64,000 bases of DNA from Actinotalea sp. JY-7876. Lineage in GTDB: Bacteria > Actinomycetota > Actinomycetes > Actinomycetales > Cellulomonadaceae. Both the position numbers and the translations under genes were made by a program. Below the pieces are notes generated by a model. That model did not search any database, was not told the origin of the DNA, and saw only the letters and a list, made by a program, of their open reading frames with translations. Each line of letters begins with the position of its first letter. The first letter of the stretch is position 1. This document shows, one piece after another, positions 36,781 to 45,376 of this stretch. Where the stretch lies: positions 2,790,001-2,854,000 of the forward strand of contig NZ_CP059493.1 in the NCBI RefSeq assembly GCF_014042015.1. Direction: 5' to 3'.

Positions 36781-38325
36781 ATGGCTGCCATGGACGAGAA
36801 GCACGATCCCACCGCACGACCTCCGGGCGCCGAGAGCTCGCCGCCGCCGCCGCCCCCGCCCACCGGTGCGCCGCCCAGCACCGGGCTGGACTCGTTCTTC
36901 GACAGCGTCCGGCGCCTCGGCGTGGTCCGCACGCAGGACCGGTGGATCGGTGGCGTCGCCGGGGGCCTCGCCGCCCGGTTCGGCATCGACCCGCTGGTCA
37001 CGCGCGGCCTGCTCGCCGTGGGCGTGCTGCTGGGCGGCCTCGGGCTCGTCGTGTACGCGATCGGCTGGCTGCTCCTGCCGGAGCAGTCGGACGGCCGGAT
37101 CCACCTCCAGCAGCTCTTCCGCGGTGACGTGGACGCCGCCGTGGTCGGCGGGATCGCGATGCTCGTCGCCGGCCTGTCCGCGAGCGACGGCTGGGGTGCC
37201 GGCCCGTGGTGGGGCTTCGACCTCGGCTGGTGGCACCCGCTGCTGTGGGTGAGCGCCGTCGCGATCGTCGTGGTCCTCGTGGTCACGGGCGCGAACCGTG
37301 CCGGTCCCCGCCCCACCCCACCCGCGGGGCCTGCCGGCACCCGCCGTACCGAAGGACCGGTGACGACCTTGTACCCGAACGCGCCCTCCCCGACGTCGCC
37401 GCCGTACCCGACCGGGTCGTACCCGACCGCGCCGTACCCGACGGAGCCGTACCCGACCGCGCCGTACGCGACGACGTCGACCACCGAGCGCCCGATCACC
37501 GACGACGCGACGGCCGCGTACCCGGCATGCGGGCCCTCGACCACGGCGTACCCGACGGCCGGGCCCTCGACCACGGCGTACCCGACCGCCGCGAGCCCTG
37601 CGTCCTCCCCGGCCGCCGTGCCGTACGCCGCGCCCGTGGCGACCCGGCGGCGCCCGCAGGGGCCGGGTCCCGCCACGCTCGCCCTGGTGGCCGCGCTCGC
37701 CCTCCTCGTCTTCGCAGGCCTGCTCTACGCGAGCCGGGTGGGCACCTTCACCGGTCCGGTCCTCCTGACGTCCGGCGCCGTCGCCGTGACCCTCCTGGGG
37801 GTCGCGATCATCGTGGCCGGGCTCCGCGGCCGGCGCGCCGGTGGCCTCGGCGGGCTCGCCGTCCTCCTGACGATCGTGCTGCTGCCGGCCGGGACCTTCG
37901 CGAGCTCGAGGGACGACGGCGGGACCGACTGGAGCTGGGAGGGCCGCGACGGCACCGCGGTCGGCAGTGTGGACCGGACGCCGACGTCGGTGGCCGAGGC
38001 CGAGGCCGGCTACTCCGTCGGCGCGGGCGACGTGAGGCTCGACCTCACCGAGCTGCCGCTCGAGGAGGGCGAGACCGTCGTCGTACCGATCGAGGTCGCC
38101 GCCGGGGACGTGAGGGTGGTGGTGCCGCAGGGCGCGACCGTCGAGGCCGAGGTCCTGGTCCTCGCCGGCCAGGTCTACTGGTTCGGGGACAAGGTCTACG
38201 ACGGCATGGGGGCCGCCAGCGAGCGCACGTACCGGTCCGACGAGGTCACGGCCGGCACCGAGCCCGTCCTGCGCCTCGAGATCGACCTGGCCGCCGGCCG
38301 CGTCGAGGTCGGTGACGGCCGATGA
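36781..38325 (+). CDS. PspC-domain membrane protein with a C-terminal toastrack-like domain
   Basis: A 514-residue protein. After a Pro-rich N-terminus there is a PspC domain (RLGVVRTQDRWIGGVAGGLAARFGIDPLVTRGLLAVGVLLGGLGLVVYAIGWLLLPEQ), more membrane segments, a low-complexity YPT-repeat linker (about 200-285), two further helices, and a C-terminal beta domain (about 410-512, GDVRLDLTELPLEEGETVVVPIEVAAGDVRVVVP...) similar to the LiaF/DUF4097-type toastrack fold. This parallels the LiaF partner of LiaSR envelope-stress systems, and the kinase and regulator are divergent neighbours. The start is ATG 36781 with GGACGAG upstream; ATG 36790 is also possible. Confidence 0.85.
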   Translation: MAAMDEKHDPTARPPGAESSPPPPPPPTGAPPSTGLDSFFDSVRRLGVVRTQDRWIGGVAGGLAARFGIDPLVTRGLLAVGVLLGGLGLVVYAIGWLLLPEQSDGRIHLQQLFRGDVDAAVVGGIAMLVAGLSASDGWGAGPWWGFDLGWWHPLLWVSAVAIVVVLVVTGANRAGPRPTPPAGPAGTRRTEGPVTTLYPNAPSPTSPPYPTGSYPTAPYPTEPYPTAPYATTSTTERPITDDATAAYPACGPSTTAYPTAGPSTTAYPTAASPASSPAAVPYAAPVATRRRPQGPGPATLALVAALALLVFAGLLYASRVGTFTGPVLLTSGAVAVTLLGVAIIVAGLRGRRAGGLGGLAVLLTIVLLPAGTFASSRDDGGTDWSWEGRDGTAVGSVDRTPTSVAEAEAGYSVGAGDVRLDLTELPLEEGETVVVPIEVAAGDVRVVVPQGATVEAEVLVLAGQVYWFGDKVYDGMGAASERTYRSDEVTAGTEPVLRLEIDLAAGRVEVGDGR

Positions 38326-38807
38326 GCGCCGAGGACCAGCACCCCGCCGACCCGCCGCACGAGGCGGGCGAGCCGCAGCCGACCACGCAGACCCCGGAGG
38401 ACACCGTGGACGAGACCACCGAGCACCCCACCGCGAGCACGAACCCCACCGACGCCACCGGCCGCGCGAGCGACGAGTCGCACGTCGACGAGCCGGCCGC
38501 CCAGGAGCGGGTCGCGCACGAGCCGGCCGCGACGCCGTGGCTGCCCGGGGAGGAGGTCGCGCGCGAGCCCGTCGCCACGCCGCCGGCCGAGACGACGCTG
38601 GTCGGGGCGCCGGTGGTCGAGGCGGACGGGATCCGCGTCGGGACAGTCGTGTGGGGCCTGGTCGTCGCGGCCGTGGGGCTCGGCCTCGTCGCGTTCGCCT
38701 CCGGGGTCTGGTTCGACCTGGAGCTGGCGCTGATCATCCTGGTCGCCGCCGCCGGCGTGGCCCTGCTCGTCGGGTCGCTCCTGACGGGGCGCCGCCGCCG
38801 AGGCTGA
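38322..38807 (+). CDS. Acidic membrane protein coupled to the PspC gene
   Basis: A 161-residue protein whose ATG overlaps the upstream PspC stop (ATGA). The first 105 residues are disordered and rich in Glu, Pro, Thr and Ala; two hydrophobic helices (about 106-126 and 131-153) and an Arg-rich end (GRRRRG) follow. No family was recognised. Operon position implies a role in the same envelope-stress module. A very strong hairpin terminator lies 25 bp beyond the stop. Confidence 0.7.
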   Translation: MSAEDQHPADPPHEAGEPQPTTQTPEDTVDETTEHPTASTNPTDATGRASDESHVDEPAAQERVAHEPAATPWLPGEEVAREPVATPPAETTLVGAPVVEADGIRVGTVVWGLVVAAVGLGLVAFASGVWFDLELALIILVAAAGVALLVGSLLTGRRRRG

Positions 38808-38832
38808 CCGTCGGGCTGACCCTCGGGCCGAC

Positions 38833-38872
38833 ATGGCGAAGGCCGCACCGGGTCCGGTGCGGCCTTCGCCAT
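38833..38872. terminator. Strong bidirectional terminator
   Basis: A perfect 19-bp inverted repeat (38833-38851 with 38854-38872) surrounds a 2-nt centre, so the real loop is probably 4-6 nt. It lies between convergent genes. Confidence 0.8.
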
Positions 38873-38882
38873 GCGGACTCTG

Positions 38883-39332
38883 TCAGGCGGCAGGACCCGT
38901 CGGCCGCACGATCTGCGCACCGGCCGGAGCCAGGGCACGCAGGGCGTAGCCGATGAGCAGGAAGAGCAGGCCCATGCCCGCCGCGAAGGCCGCCACGCCG
39001 AAGGCGATGACGGAGGTGAAGAGCGAGCTGCGCAGGAACGACGCGTTCATCATCGTGACGCGCACCGGGTCGTCCTGCTCGAGCTCGGCGTAGGTCTTGC
39101 CGTCGGACGCGGCAAGCGCGTGGGTGTTGATGATGTCGGCCTGGTAGTAGGCGTCCAGGGGGCCGTCGACGAGCTCGCCCCCGAACATCTGGGCGTCGTC
39201 GGCGACGGTGATGTTCTCGTCGACGAGCTGGGTGCGGACCATCACCCACGTGGCCGCTCCGGCGACGATGAGGACGACGCCCGCGATCATGGAGAGAAGG
39301 CCGACGACACGGACCGGCTTGGTGCTGGACAT
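38883..39332 (-). CDS. Two-helix membrane protein (often mis-named LigA)
   Basis: A 149-residue protein with helices at about 7-30 and 105-135 and an extracytoplasmic loop between them (LVDENITVADDAQMFGGELVDGPLDAYYQADIINTHALAASDGKTYAELEQDDPVR). This conserved loop is characteristic of an actinobacterial family commonly annotated as aromatic ring-opening dioxygenase LigA, but it has no dioxygenase fold or metal ligands. The function is unknown. ATG 39332 follows GAGAGG. Confidence 0.78.
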   Translation of the reverse strand: MSSTKPVRVVGLLSMIAGVVLIVAGAATWVMVRTQLVDENITVADDAQMFGGELVDGPLDAYYQADIINTHALAASDGKTYAELEQDDPVRVTMMNASFLRSSLFTSVIAFGVAAFAAGMGLLFLLIGYALRALAPAGAQIVRPTGPAA

Positions 39333-39403
39333 GGTGACACCTCTCGGGAGCAGTGCCGCACCGGCGGACCGGCACGCGGGGCCGTTCGCCGCGGCTCCGC
39401 TCC

Positions 39404-40570
39404 CTACTGTGCCAAAGGACCGGGCGCCCGACCGGGGGACACGGCCCCCGCGAGGACGCGGGCGCGGGCGTACTCGGCCTCCGCGGCCGCGAGCGTCGTC
39501 GGCCAGTCGAACCGGGGACGCCGTCGCACCGCGTTCTCGCGCAACCTGCCGAGGAGGCCACGGTCCCGGGCCAGCGACACGAGAGCGCGGGCCATGGCGG
39601 CGTCGTCGTCCACGAGCAGGCCGTCCTCGCCGTCGGTGACGAACTCGGCGATGCCCGTCCCGCGCCGGGCGAGCACGACGAGGCCGGCGGTCCGGGCCTC
39701 GAGCGCCGCGATGCCGAACGCCTCGAGCGCGGCGGGGGCCAGGAAGACGTCGGCGTCCGCGTAGGCGGCACGCACCTCCTCGCGCGGCACCCGGCCGCGC
39801 AGCGTCACGACGTCGGCCAGGTCGCGCCGCTCGATGCTGCGCTGCATCGCCGCGCGGCGCGGGCCGTCGCCCAGGACGTCGACCCGCAGCGCGCCGGCCG
39901 GCAGCTGCATCGTGGCGTCCTCCACGACGCCGATCAGGGCTCCCCCGCGCTTGCGCGGGGCGAGGCGCATCGTGGCGACGCACCGCACGGGGCCCCCGAC
40001 CGGGCCGCCCCCGGCGGCGGCCGCCGGCGCCCAGCGCTCGAGGTCCATCCCGTTGGGGACGACGGCGACCGGCGCGCCGAAGGCGTCGCGGACCCGCTCG
40101 GCGGCGGCCGAGCTCACGGCCGAGAGCGCCACGGGTGCCTGCGCCCACCGGCTGCGCCGCACGGCCGCGCCCAGCAGCGGCACGGCGCCGTCGAGCATGC
40201 AGTGCCAGGTGATCGCGAGCGGGCTGCCGTGGGCCAGGGCCACGCGCGCCCCGTCGAACGCGAAGGGCGACACGACGCCCGCGTGCACGTGGACGACGTC
40301 GGGCCGGTGGTCGTCGAGGAGCGCGCGCACGCGCGGCGGCGCCGCCGGGTTCACGGGCAGGTCGAAGGGCATCCGGGCCCCGAGGCGGTGGACCACCACG
40401 CCGTCGTCGTCGTGGGCGACCCCGCCCCGCTCCCCGGCGGGCCCGGGCGTCGCGGTCAGGACGTGCACCTCGTGCCCGGCCGCGACCTGGGCGCGCGCGA
40501 GGTCGCGGACCTGCGACTCGATCCCGCCGGTGCGGGGCGCGTAGCAGTCGGACACGTGGAAGATGCGCAC
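39404..40570 (-). CDS. Family 4 glycosyltransferase
   Basis: A 388-residue GT-B enzyme. The N-terminal domain begins VRIFHVSDCYAPRTGGIESQVRDLARAQVAAGHEVHVLTA; the C-terminal nucleotide-sugar domain has the EX7E motif (EAFGIAALEA) and GTGIAEFVTDGEDGLLV. The layout resembles the PimB/PimC-like mannosyltransferases of actinobacteria, but donor and acceptor cannot be read from sequence. The GTG start at 40570 is preceded by TAGCCT ending 7 nt upstream, so the mRNA is probably leaderless. It is divergent from the diguanylate cyclase. Confidence 0.86.
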   Translation of the reverse strand: MRIFHVSDCYAPRTGGIESQVRDLARAQVAAGHEVHVLTATPGPAGERGGVAHDDDGVVVHRLGARMPFDLPVNPAAPPRVRALLDDHRPDVVHVHAGVVSPFAFDGARVALAHGSPLAITWHCMLDGAVPLLGAAVRRSRWAQAPVALSAVSSAAAERVRDAFGAPVAVVPNGMDLERWAPAAAAGGGPVGGPVRCVATMRLAPRKRGGALIGVVEDATMQLPAGALRVDVLGDGPRRAAMQRSIERRDLADVVTLRGRVPREEVRAAYADADVFLAPAALEAFGIAALEARTAGLVVLARRGTGIAEFVTDGEDGLLVDDDAAMARALVSLARDRGLLGRLRENAVRRRPRFDWPTTLAAAEAEYARARVLAGAVSPGRAPGPLAQ

Positions 40571-40577
40571 AATGGGC

Positions 40578-40583
40578 AGGCTA
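40578..40583 (-). promoter_or_regulatory. -10 element of the probable leaderless glycosyltransferase promoter
   Basis: TAGCCT on the minus strand ends 7 nt before the GTG at 40570. Confidence 0.45.
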
Positions 40584-40663
40584 GCCCCGGCCGGTGTCGC
40601 GAGGGGCCGCGCGACGTCCACCCGGTTCCCTCCCGTCCCGCCCGCACCTGCCGATAGGACGAC

Positions 40664-42118
40664 ATGGGTACCCGGCCGATCCACGTGCACGCGGGGTTCG
40701 CCGGGCTCACCGGCCTGCTGTCCGTGGTCGCGCTCGTCTCGGGCCCCGCGGTCGGGCTCACGGCCGTGGTCCTGTCCGGGCTCGTCCCCGCCGCGCTCTT
40801 GGCGTGGCTGCTCGTGCGGCGCCGGGTCCAGGACCCGACGATGTGGTGGTTCGCCCTCGCGGCCCTGGTGCTCCTCGCGCTGCACAACGTCGAGTCCCTG
40901 CGCCAGGTGGGCCTGGCCGGTCGGCCCGCCGCCACCGGCCTGCTCTCGCTCGCGACGCTCCCGCTCGGGTACGCCGCACTGCTCGTCGCCGCCCTGCTCA
41001 TCACGTCCCGCTACGCCCGCACCGACGTCGGCGGCATCGTCGACGCCGTCCTCATCGCGCTCTCCGGCGCGAGCCTGGTGTGGGTCACGGCGCTGAGCCC
41101 GGCGCTGACCAGGCTCGACGCGACCGCGGGGACGAGGACCTACAACGTCGTCGTGGTCCTCATCGTGTCCGGTATCGCGGGCGCGGTCGTCCGGGCGGTC
41201 ATGACCTCGCGTCAGGCCCGGCCGACGCTGTCCTACCTGCTCGTCGCCGTCCTGGCGACCCTGGTCGGCAACGCCGCGCTCCTCCTGACGACGGACCCCG
41301 TCACGGGCGCCACGGCGCGGTGGGTCGAGGTGCTCTGGATCATCGGCTACGTCGCGGTGGCGGCGGGCGCGGCCCACCCGGCGCACGCCCACCTGGTGGC
41401 CCCGAGCACGCCCCGGGACGGCCGGCTCACGACGGCCCGGCTCGTGCTGCTCGGCGCCGTGCTGGCCCTCAACCCCGTCCTGGCGGGCATCACGGCCCTG
41501 CAGGGGCGGGCGGACGTGCTGCTGCTGGTCGCGGCGTCGCTGCTCGTCGTCCCCCTCGCGATGCTGCGCGTCGGGCAGCTCGCCCGGCTCCACGCGGCGG
41601 CCGAGGCGCGGCTCGCACGCCTCGCGACGCACGACGACCTCACGGACCTGCCCAACCGGCGCGCCATCGACGACCACCTGGAGGCGGTGCTGGGGCGCGT
41701 CGCCGACCGCCGTGCCGCGGGCGCCGTCGTGCTCTTCGTCGACCTGGACGACTTCAAGCTCGTCAACGACCGGCACGGCCACCGCCTCGGCGACGCGCTG
41801 CTGGTGACCGTGGCGCAGCGCCTGCGCGCCGCCGTCCGGGCGGGCGACCTGGTCGGGCGCTTCGGCGGCGACGAGTTCGTCGTCGTGCTCGAGGGCGAGC
41901 CGGACCTCGTGCGGCCCGAGGCCGAGGCCAGGATCGACGCCGCGCTCGACGCCCCCGTGCACCTCGGCGACGTCGTGACCTCCGCGGGCGCGAGCCTGGG
42001 CGCTGCCGAGGTGAGGCCGGGCGACCGGGTCACGGCCGAGCAGCTGCTCTCCGTCGCGGACGCCCGGATGTACGCGCGCAAGCGCGGGCGTCAGGCCGCG
42101 GAGGCGCCGCGGGGGTAG
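40664..42118 (+). CDS. Membrane-bound GGDEF diguanylate cyclase
   Basis: A 484-residue protein with about nine hydrophobic segments in residues 8-310 and a C-terminal GGDEF domain (about 320-480). The catalytic RFGGDEF motif is intact, with DDLTDLPNRRAIDDHL and VDLDDFKLVNDRHGHRLGD as expected for an active cyclase that makes c-di-GMP from GTP. No inhibitory RxxD motif was found five residues upstream of GGDEF. No EAL domain is present. The ATG has AGGACG upstream. The stop is 1 bp from that of the convergent guaA. Confidence 0.92.
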   Translation: MGTRPIHVHAGFAGLTGLLSVVALVSGPAVGLTAVVLSGLVPAALLAWLLVRRRVQDPTMWWFALAALVLLALHNVESLRQVGLAGRPAATGLLSLATLPLGYAALLVAALLITSRYARTDVGGIVDAVLIALSGASLVWVTALSPALTRLDATAGTRTYNVVVVLIVSGIAGAVVRAVMTSRQARPTLSYLLVAVLATLVGNAALLLTTDPVTGATARWVEVLWIIGYVAVAAGAAHPAHAHLVAPSTPRDGRLTTARLVLLGAVLALNPVLAGITALQGRADVLLLVAASLLVVPLAMLRVGQLARLHAAAEARLARLATHDDLTDLPNRRAIDDHLEAVLGRVADRRAAGAVVLFVDLDDFKLVNDRHGHRLGDALLVTVAQRLRAAVRAGDLVGRFGGDEFVVVLEGEPDLVRPEAEARIDAALDAPVHLGDVVTSAGASLGAAEVRPGDRVTAEQLLSVADARMYARKRGRQAAEAPRG

Positions 42119-42119
42119 G

Positions 42120-43727
42120 TCACTCCCACTCGATCGTGCCCGGCGGCTTGCTCGTGACGTCGAGGGTCACACGGTTGATCTCGCGGACCTCGTTGGTGAT
42201 CCGCGTCGAGATCGTCGCCAGCACGTCGTAGGGCACCCGCGCCCAGTCGGCCGTCATGGCGTCCTCGGACGTCACCGGCCGCAGCACCACCGGGTGGCCG
42301 TAGGTGCGGCCGTCCCCCTGGACGCCCACCGAGCGGACGTCGCCGAGGAGCACGACCGGGCACTGCCAGATCTGACGGTCCAGGCCCGCGCGCGTCAGCT
42401 CCTCGCGCGCGATGGCGTCGGCCTCGCGCAGCACGTCGAGGCGCTCGGCCGTGACCTCGCCGATGATCCGGATGCCGAGGCCGGGCCCGGGGAAGGGCTG
42501 GCGCCACACGATCGCGTCCGGCAGGCCGAGCTCGACCCCGACCGCGCGGACCTCGTCCTTGAACAGCGACCGCAGCGGCTCGACGAGCTCGAACTGCAGG
42601 TCGTCCGGCAGGCCACCGACGTTGTGGTGCGACTTGATGTTGGCCGCGCCCTCGCCGCCGCCGGACTCGACGACGTCCGGGTACAGCGTGCCCTGCACGA
42701 GGAAGCGCACCTCCTCGCCGTGCGCGCCGCTCTCCTGCACGACCTCGCGCGCGGCGGCCTCGAACACGCGGATGAACTCGCGGCCGATGATCTTGCGCTT
42801 GGTCTCGGGGTCCGTGACCCCCGCGAGCGCGCCGAGGAAGCGCTCGCGCGCGTCCACGACCTTGAGCTGGACGCCGGTGGCGGCCACGAAGTCCGTCTCC
42901 ACCTGCTCGGCCTCGCCCTTGCGCAGCAGGCCGTGGTCGACGAAGACGCAGGTGAGCTGGTCACCGACGGCCTTCTGGACCAGCGCGGCGGCGACGGCGG
43001 AGTCGACGCCGCCGGAGAGCCCGCAGATCACGCGGGCGTCGCCGACCTGGGCGCGGATCCGCTCGACCTGCTCGGCGATGACGTTGCCCGCCGTCCAGTC
43101 CGGGCTCAGGCCCGCGCCGCGGTACAGGAAGTTCTCCAGGGCGTGCTGGCCGAGCGGCGAGTGCCTGACCTCGGGGTGCCACTGCAGGCCGAAGAGCCGG
43201 CGCTCGCGGTCCTCGAACGCCGCCACCGGCGAGCCCGACGACGTCGCCAGGACGCTGAAGCCCTCGGGCGCGGCGTGCACGGCGTCGCCGTGGCTCATCC
43301 ACACCGACTGCTCCGTGGGTGAGCCCGTGAGCAGCACGCCCGTCTGCGGCACGCTGACGTGGGTGCCGCCGTACTCGCGCGAACCGGTCTGCGCGACGTC
43401 GCCGCCGAGCGCCTGCGCCATCGCCTGGAAGCCGTAGCAGATGCCGAGCACGGGCACGCCGGTCTCGAACAGGGCCGGGTCCACGGCCGGCGCACCCTCG
43501 GCGTAGACGCTCGCCGGACCGCCGGACAGGATCACCGCGGAGGGCTTCTTGGCGAGGATCTGCTCGACCGACGCCGTGTGCGGAACGATCTCGGAGTAGA
43601 CCTTGGCCTCGCGCACGCGGCGCGCGATGAGCTGCGCGTACTGGGCGCCGAAGTCGACGACGAGGACGGGTCCCGCCTCGTCGGGCGTCGGGGTGGTCGG
43701 GGAAGCCGGCTGCGCGGAGTCGCTCAC
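42120..43727 (-). CDS. guaA: GMP synthase (glutamine-hydrolysing)
   Basis: This 535-residue enzyme converts XMP to GMP. The N-terminal class I amidotransferase has nucleophile Cys97 ([11 protein letters not shown]), LQWHPEV with catalytic His and Glu. The synthetase domain has the PP-loop [15 protein letters not shown], and the C-terminal dimerisation domain ends [17 protein letters not shown]. The only suitable start is GTG 43727; GGGAGG abuts it too closely to serve as a ribosome-binding site, and TAGACT ends 7 nt upstream, so the gene may be leaderless. Its first five codons and promoter are duplicated about 0.95 kb away. Confidence 0.96.
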   Translation of the reverse strand: MSDSAQPASPTTPTPDEAGPVLVVDFGAQYAQLIARRVREAKVYSEIVPHTASVEQILAKKPSAVILSGGPASVYAEGAPAVDPALFETGVPVLGICYGFQAMAQALGGDVAQTGSREYGGTHVSVPQTGVLLTGSPTEQSVWMSHGDAVHAAPEGFSVLATSSGSPVAAFEDRERRLFGLQWHPEVRHSPLGQHALENFLYRGAGLSPDWTAGNVIAEQVERIRAQVGDARVICGLSGGVDSAVAAALVQKAVGDQLTCVFVDHGLLRKGEAEQVETDFVAATGVQLKVVDARERFLGALAGVTDPETKRKIIGREFIRVFEAAAREVVQESGAHGEEVRFLVQGTLYPDVVESGGGEGAANIKSHHNVGGLPDDLQFELVEPLRSLFKDEVRAVGVELGLPDAIVWRQPFPGPGLGIRIIGEVTAERLDVLREADAIAREELTRAGLDRQIWQCPVVLLGDVRSVGVQGDGRTYGHPVVLRPVTSEDAMTADWARVPYDVLATISTRITNEVREINRVTLDVTSKPPGTIEWE

Positions 43728-43817
43728 CCTCCCGAGTCTAGTGAGGCGCCGTCGTGCCCATGACGGGCGTCCGCCCCGCGGCGGACCGCTGCAGGACCGC
43801 GCCGACGCCGAGCGCGA
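43712..43817. repeat. 106-bp direct repeat, copy A
   Basis: It matches 44668-44773 at 102 of 106 positions. It covers the last codons of the membrane protein gene, the guaA promoter and the first five guaA codons. Confidence 0.85.
43735..43740 (-). promoter_or_regulatory. -10 element of a probable leaderless guaA promoter
   Basis: TAGACT on the minus strand ends 7 nt before the guaA GTG and includes the TAG stop of the upstream membrane gene. A degraded copy (TAGACG) exists in the duplicated segment at 44691-44696. Confidence 0.4.
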
Positions 43818-44223
43818 GGCCGGTCCCGAGCACCAGCTCGACCGCGAGCACTGCCACGCGCTCGACGTCCAGGTAGACGTGGCCCGTGGAGGCCAAGGTC
43901 ACCAGCACGTCGACGACGGTCCCCACCACCAGCACCGGGACGCCGGCGACAACCCAGTGCCACAGCGGCCGGCCGGCGGCCCGCCCCGGCGGCAGGCTGA
44001 AGCTCAGGACGGCCATGAGGACGCCGACCAGCCCGGCGACGACGCCGGCGACCGTCAGCGCCGCGTACAGGCCGAACCCCGGCACCGTCCCCTGGAACAG
44101 GATGGCGACCATCCCCGCGCCCGTGGCGATCACGCGGGCGACCAGCACGCCGACCAACCACGCGAGCGCGACCCGCCGGGCGCCCAGCGCGGGTACCGCG
44201 CGCTGGGGCAGGGGTGCGGTCAC
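43738..44223 (-). CDS. Membrane protein, paralogue A
   Basis: A 161-residue protein with four hydrophobic segments and the loop [17 protein letters not shown]. It starts at GTG 44223, overlapping the DUF3817 stop by 4 bp, and ends 10 bp before guaA. It is homologous along its length to the protein at 44694-45254 (GRxxGRPxWHWxxAGVP, then [22 protein letters not shown]), and the C-terminal 22 residues are identical. The function is unknown. Confidence 0.72.
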   Translation of the reverse strand: MTAPLPQRAVPALGARRVALAWLVGVLVARVIATGAGMVAILFQGTVPGFGLYAALTVAGVVAGLVGVLMAVLSFSLPPGRAAGRPLWHWVVAGVPVLVVGTVVDVLVTLASTGHVYLDVERVAVLAVELVLGTGLALGVGAVLQRSAAGRTPVMGTTAPH

Positions 44224-44600
44224 CGGCGTGCGCCGGCGGTGGTGCGGGCGACGGGGCGCCCGGTGGCGACCTGCGCCTCGCCGTCGGTGTGGACCCGGCG
44301 CTCGACCACGAACGACATCACGGGGACGACGCCCCCGAGCACCATCGCGACCAGGCGGCCGAAGCGCCAGCGCATCGTCGACCACAGGTCCATCACCGTC
44401 ACGAGGTAGACGACGTAGACCCAGCCGTGGGCGAAGGGGATCCACTCGATCCAGCGCAGGACGTCGTCGCCGGGCTGGATCGCGTACTTGATCGTCATCT
44501 CGACGACGAGGATCAGGAGCATCACGCCCGTGACCCACGCCATCACGCGGTAGCGCGTGAGCGCTCCGGTCGCCTTGGTCACCCAGTCCTTGCCCGCCAC
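44220..44600 (-). CDS. DUF3817 membrane protein
   Basis: A 126-residue protein from GTG 44600 (GGAGGGG upstream). It contains the DUF3817 core: ALTRYRVMAWVTGVMLLILVVEMTIKY, then WIEWIPFAHGWVYVVYLVTVMDLWSTMRW, and a third helix. This family usually sits beside guaA in actinobacteria; some longer members are fused to YdzA-like regions. The role is unknown. A decayed piece of a second copy occurs at 45252-45310. Confidence 0.82.
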   Translation of the reverse strand: MAGKDWVTKATGALTRYRVMAWVTGVMLLILVVEMTIKYAIQPGDDVLRWIEWIPFAHGWVYVVYLVTVMDLWSTMRWRFGRLVAMVLGGVVPVMSFVVERRVHTDGEAQVATGRPVARTTAGARR

Positions 44601-44667
44601 GCGAACCCCTCCGTCCGGCCGATCGCTGCGCCCATCCTGCCGCACCGGCCGACCCGCCCGGGGCCAC

Positions 44668-44773
44668 GCGCGGCGTCGCTCACCCTCCCGCGTCTAGTGA
44701 GGCGCCGTCGTGCCCATGACGGGCGTCCGCCCGGCGGCGGACCGCTGCAGGACCGCGCCGACGCCGACCGCGA
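44668..44773. repeat. 106-bp direct repeat, copy B, with a guaA start remnant
   Basis: It is the second copy of the segment at 43712-43817 (four mismatches). At its left end it carries a copy of the first five guaA codons (GTGAGCGACGCCGCG) that leads into no gene. Confidence 0.85.
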
Positions 44774-45254
44774 CGCCCGCGGCGAGCAGCACCCCGAGCG
44801 CGTCGAGGGCGAGCGCGACGACGTCGGGAGAGATCACGTGGAGCAGCAGCGACGCGTCGACCGGGTACCCCCACGTCAGCAGCCAGACGACCACGCCGAG
44901 CACCTGCACCACCAGCACCGGCGGCACACCGGCCAGGAGCCAGTGCCACCAGGGCCGCCCCCCGGCGCGGCCGCCGGCGGCGAGCACGAGGACCGCGACG
45001 ACCGCACCGAGGGCCGCGAGCACCGGGCCGGTGGCGTAGCCCGCCACGATGGCGAGGTCGATGTCCACCAGGCTGAAGAGCAGCACGTTCTGCGCCATGC
45101 CGAGCAGCTCGATCGTCACGACGCCGGCGAGCCACGCGAGCAGCAGGCGGCCGGCACCCAACGAACGCTGCGGAGGCCGCGGGCGTCCCGGCTGATCCGG
45201 GCGTCCGGTCGGACGGTGCCCCGGTCCGGGCGGGGGCGGCGCGCCATCGATCAT
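44694..45254 (-). CDS. Membrane protein, paralogue B
   Basis: A 186-residue protein taken from ATG 45254 (GTG 45260 is also possible). A Pro-rich N-terminus of about 35 residues precedes four hydrophobic segments and the loop GRAGGRPWWHWLLAGVPP. It is a diverged paralogue of the protein at 43738-44223, except for an identical 22-residue C-terminus lying in the 106-bp repeat. Unlike copy A it is not preceded by an intact DUF3817 gene. The function is unknown. Confidence 0.68.
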   Translation of the reverse strand: MIDGAPPPPGPGHRPTGRPDQPGRPRPPQRSLGAGRLLLAWLAGVVTIELLGMAQNVLLFSLVDIDLAIVAGYATGPVLAALGAVVAVLVLAAGGRAGGRPWWHWLLAGVPPVLVVQVLGVVVWLLTWGYPVDASLLLHVISPDVVALALDALGVLLAAGVAVGVGAVLQRSAAGRTPVMGTTAPH

Positions 45255-45310
45255 GCTCACAAGGTAGAGGAGAACCAGCCGCGCGCGAAGGGGATCCACT
45301 CGAGCCGGCG
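45252..45310 (-). pseudogene. Remnant of a second DUF3817 gene
   Basis: The minus strand encodes RLEWIPFARGWF and, after a frameshift, LLYLVSMID, matching WIEWIPFAHGW and VVYLVTVMD of the intact DUF3817. The 19-bp GCGAAGGGGATCCACTCGA is identical at 45285-45303 and 44431-44449. Only this central piece survives, directly upstream of paralogue B. Confidence 0.75.
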
Positions 45311-45376
45311 CCGCTCGCGGCGTGCCGTGCTGCGGTACATAAAGCGGTCAGGTGATGTCGCAGGTGGGACGTACCG

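Noticed and set aside
38883-39332. Naming the two-helix membrane protein as dioxygenase LigA
   Set aside because: It has no metal-binding or extradiol dioxygenase features; that name is a propagated mis-annotation.
45336-45341. TACATA as the promoter -10 of the ABC exporter operon
   Set aside because: No acceptable -35 element lies at a normal distance, and it is in decayed duplicated sequence; the evidence is too weak to list.
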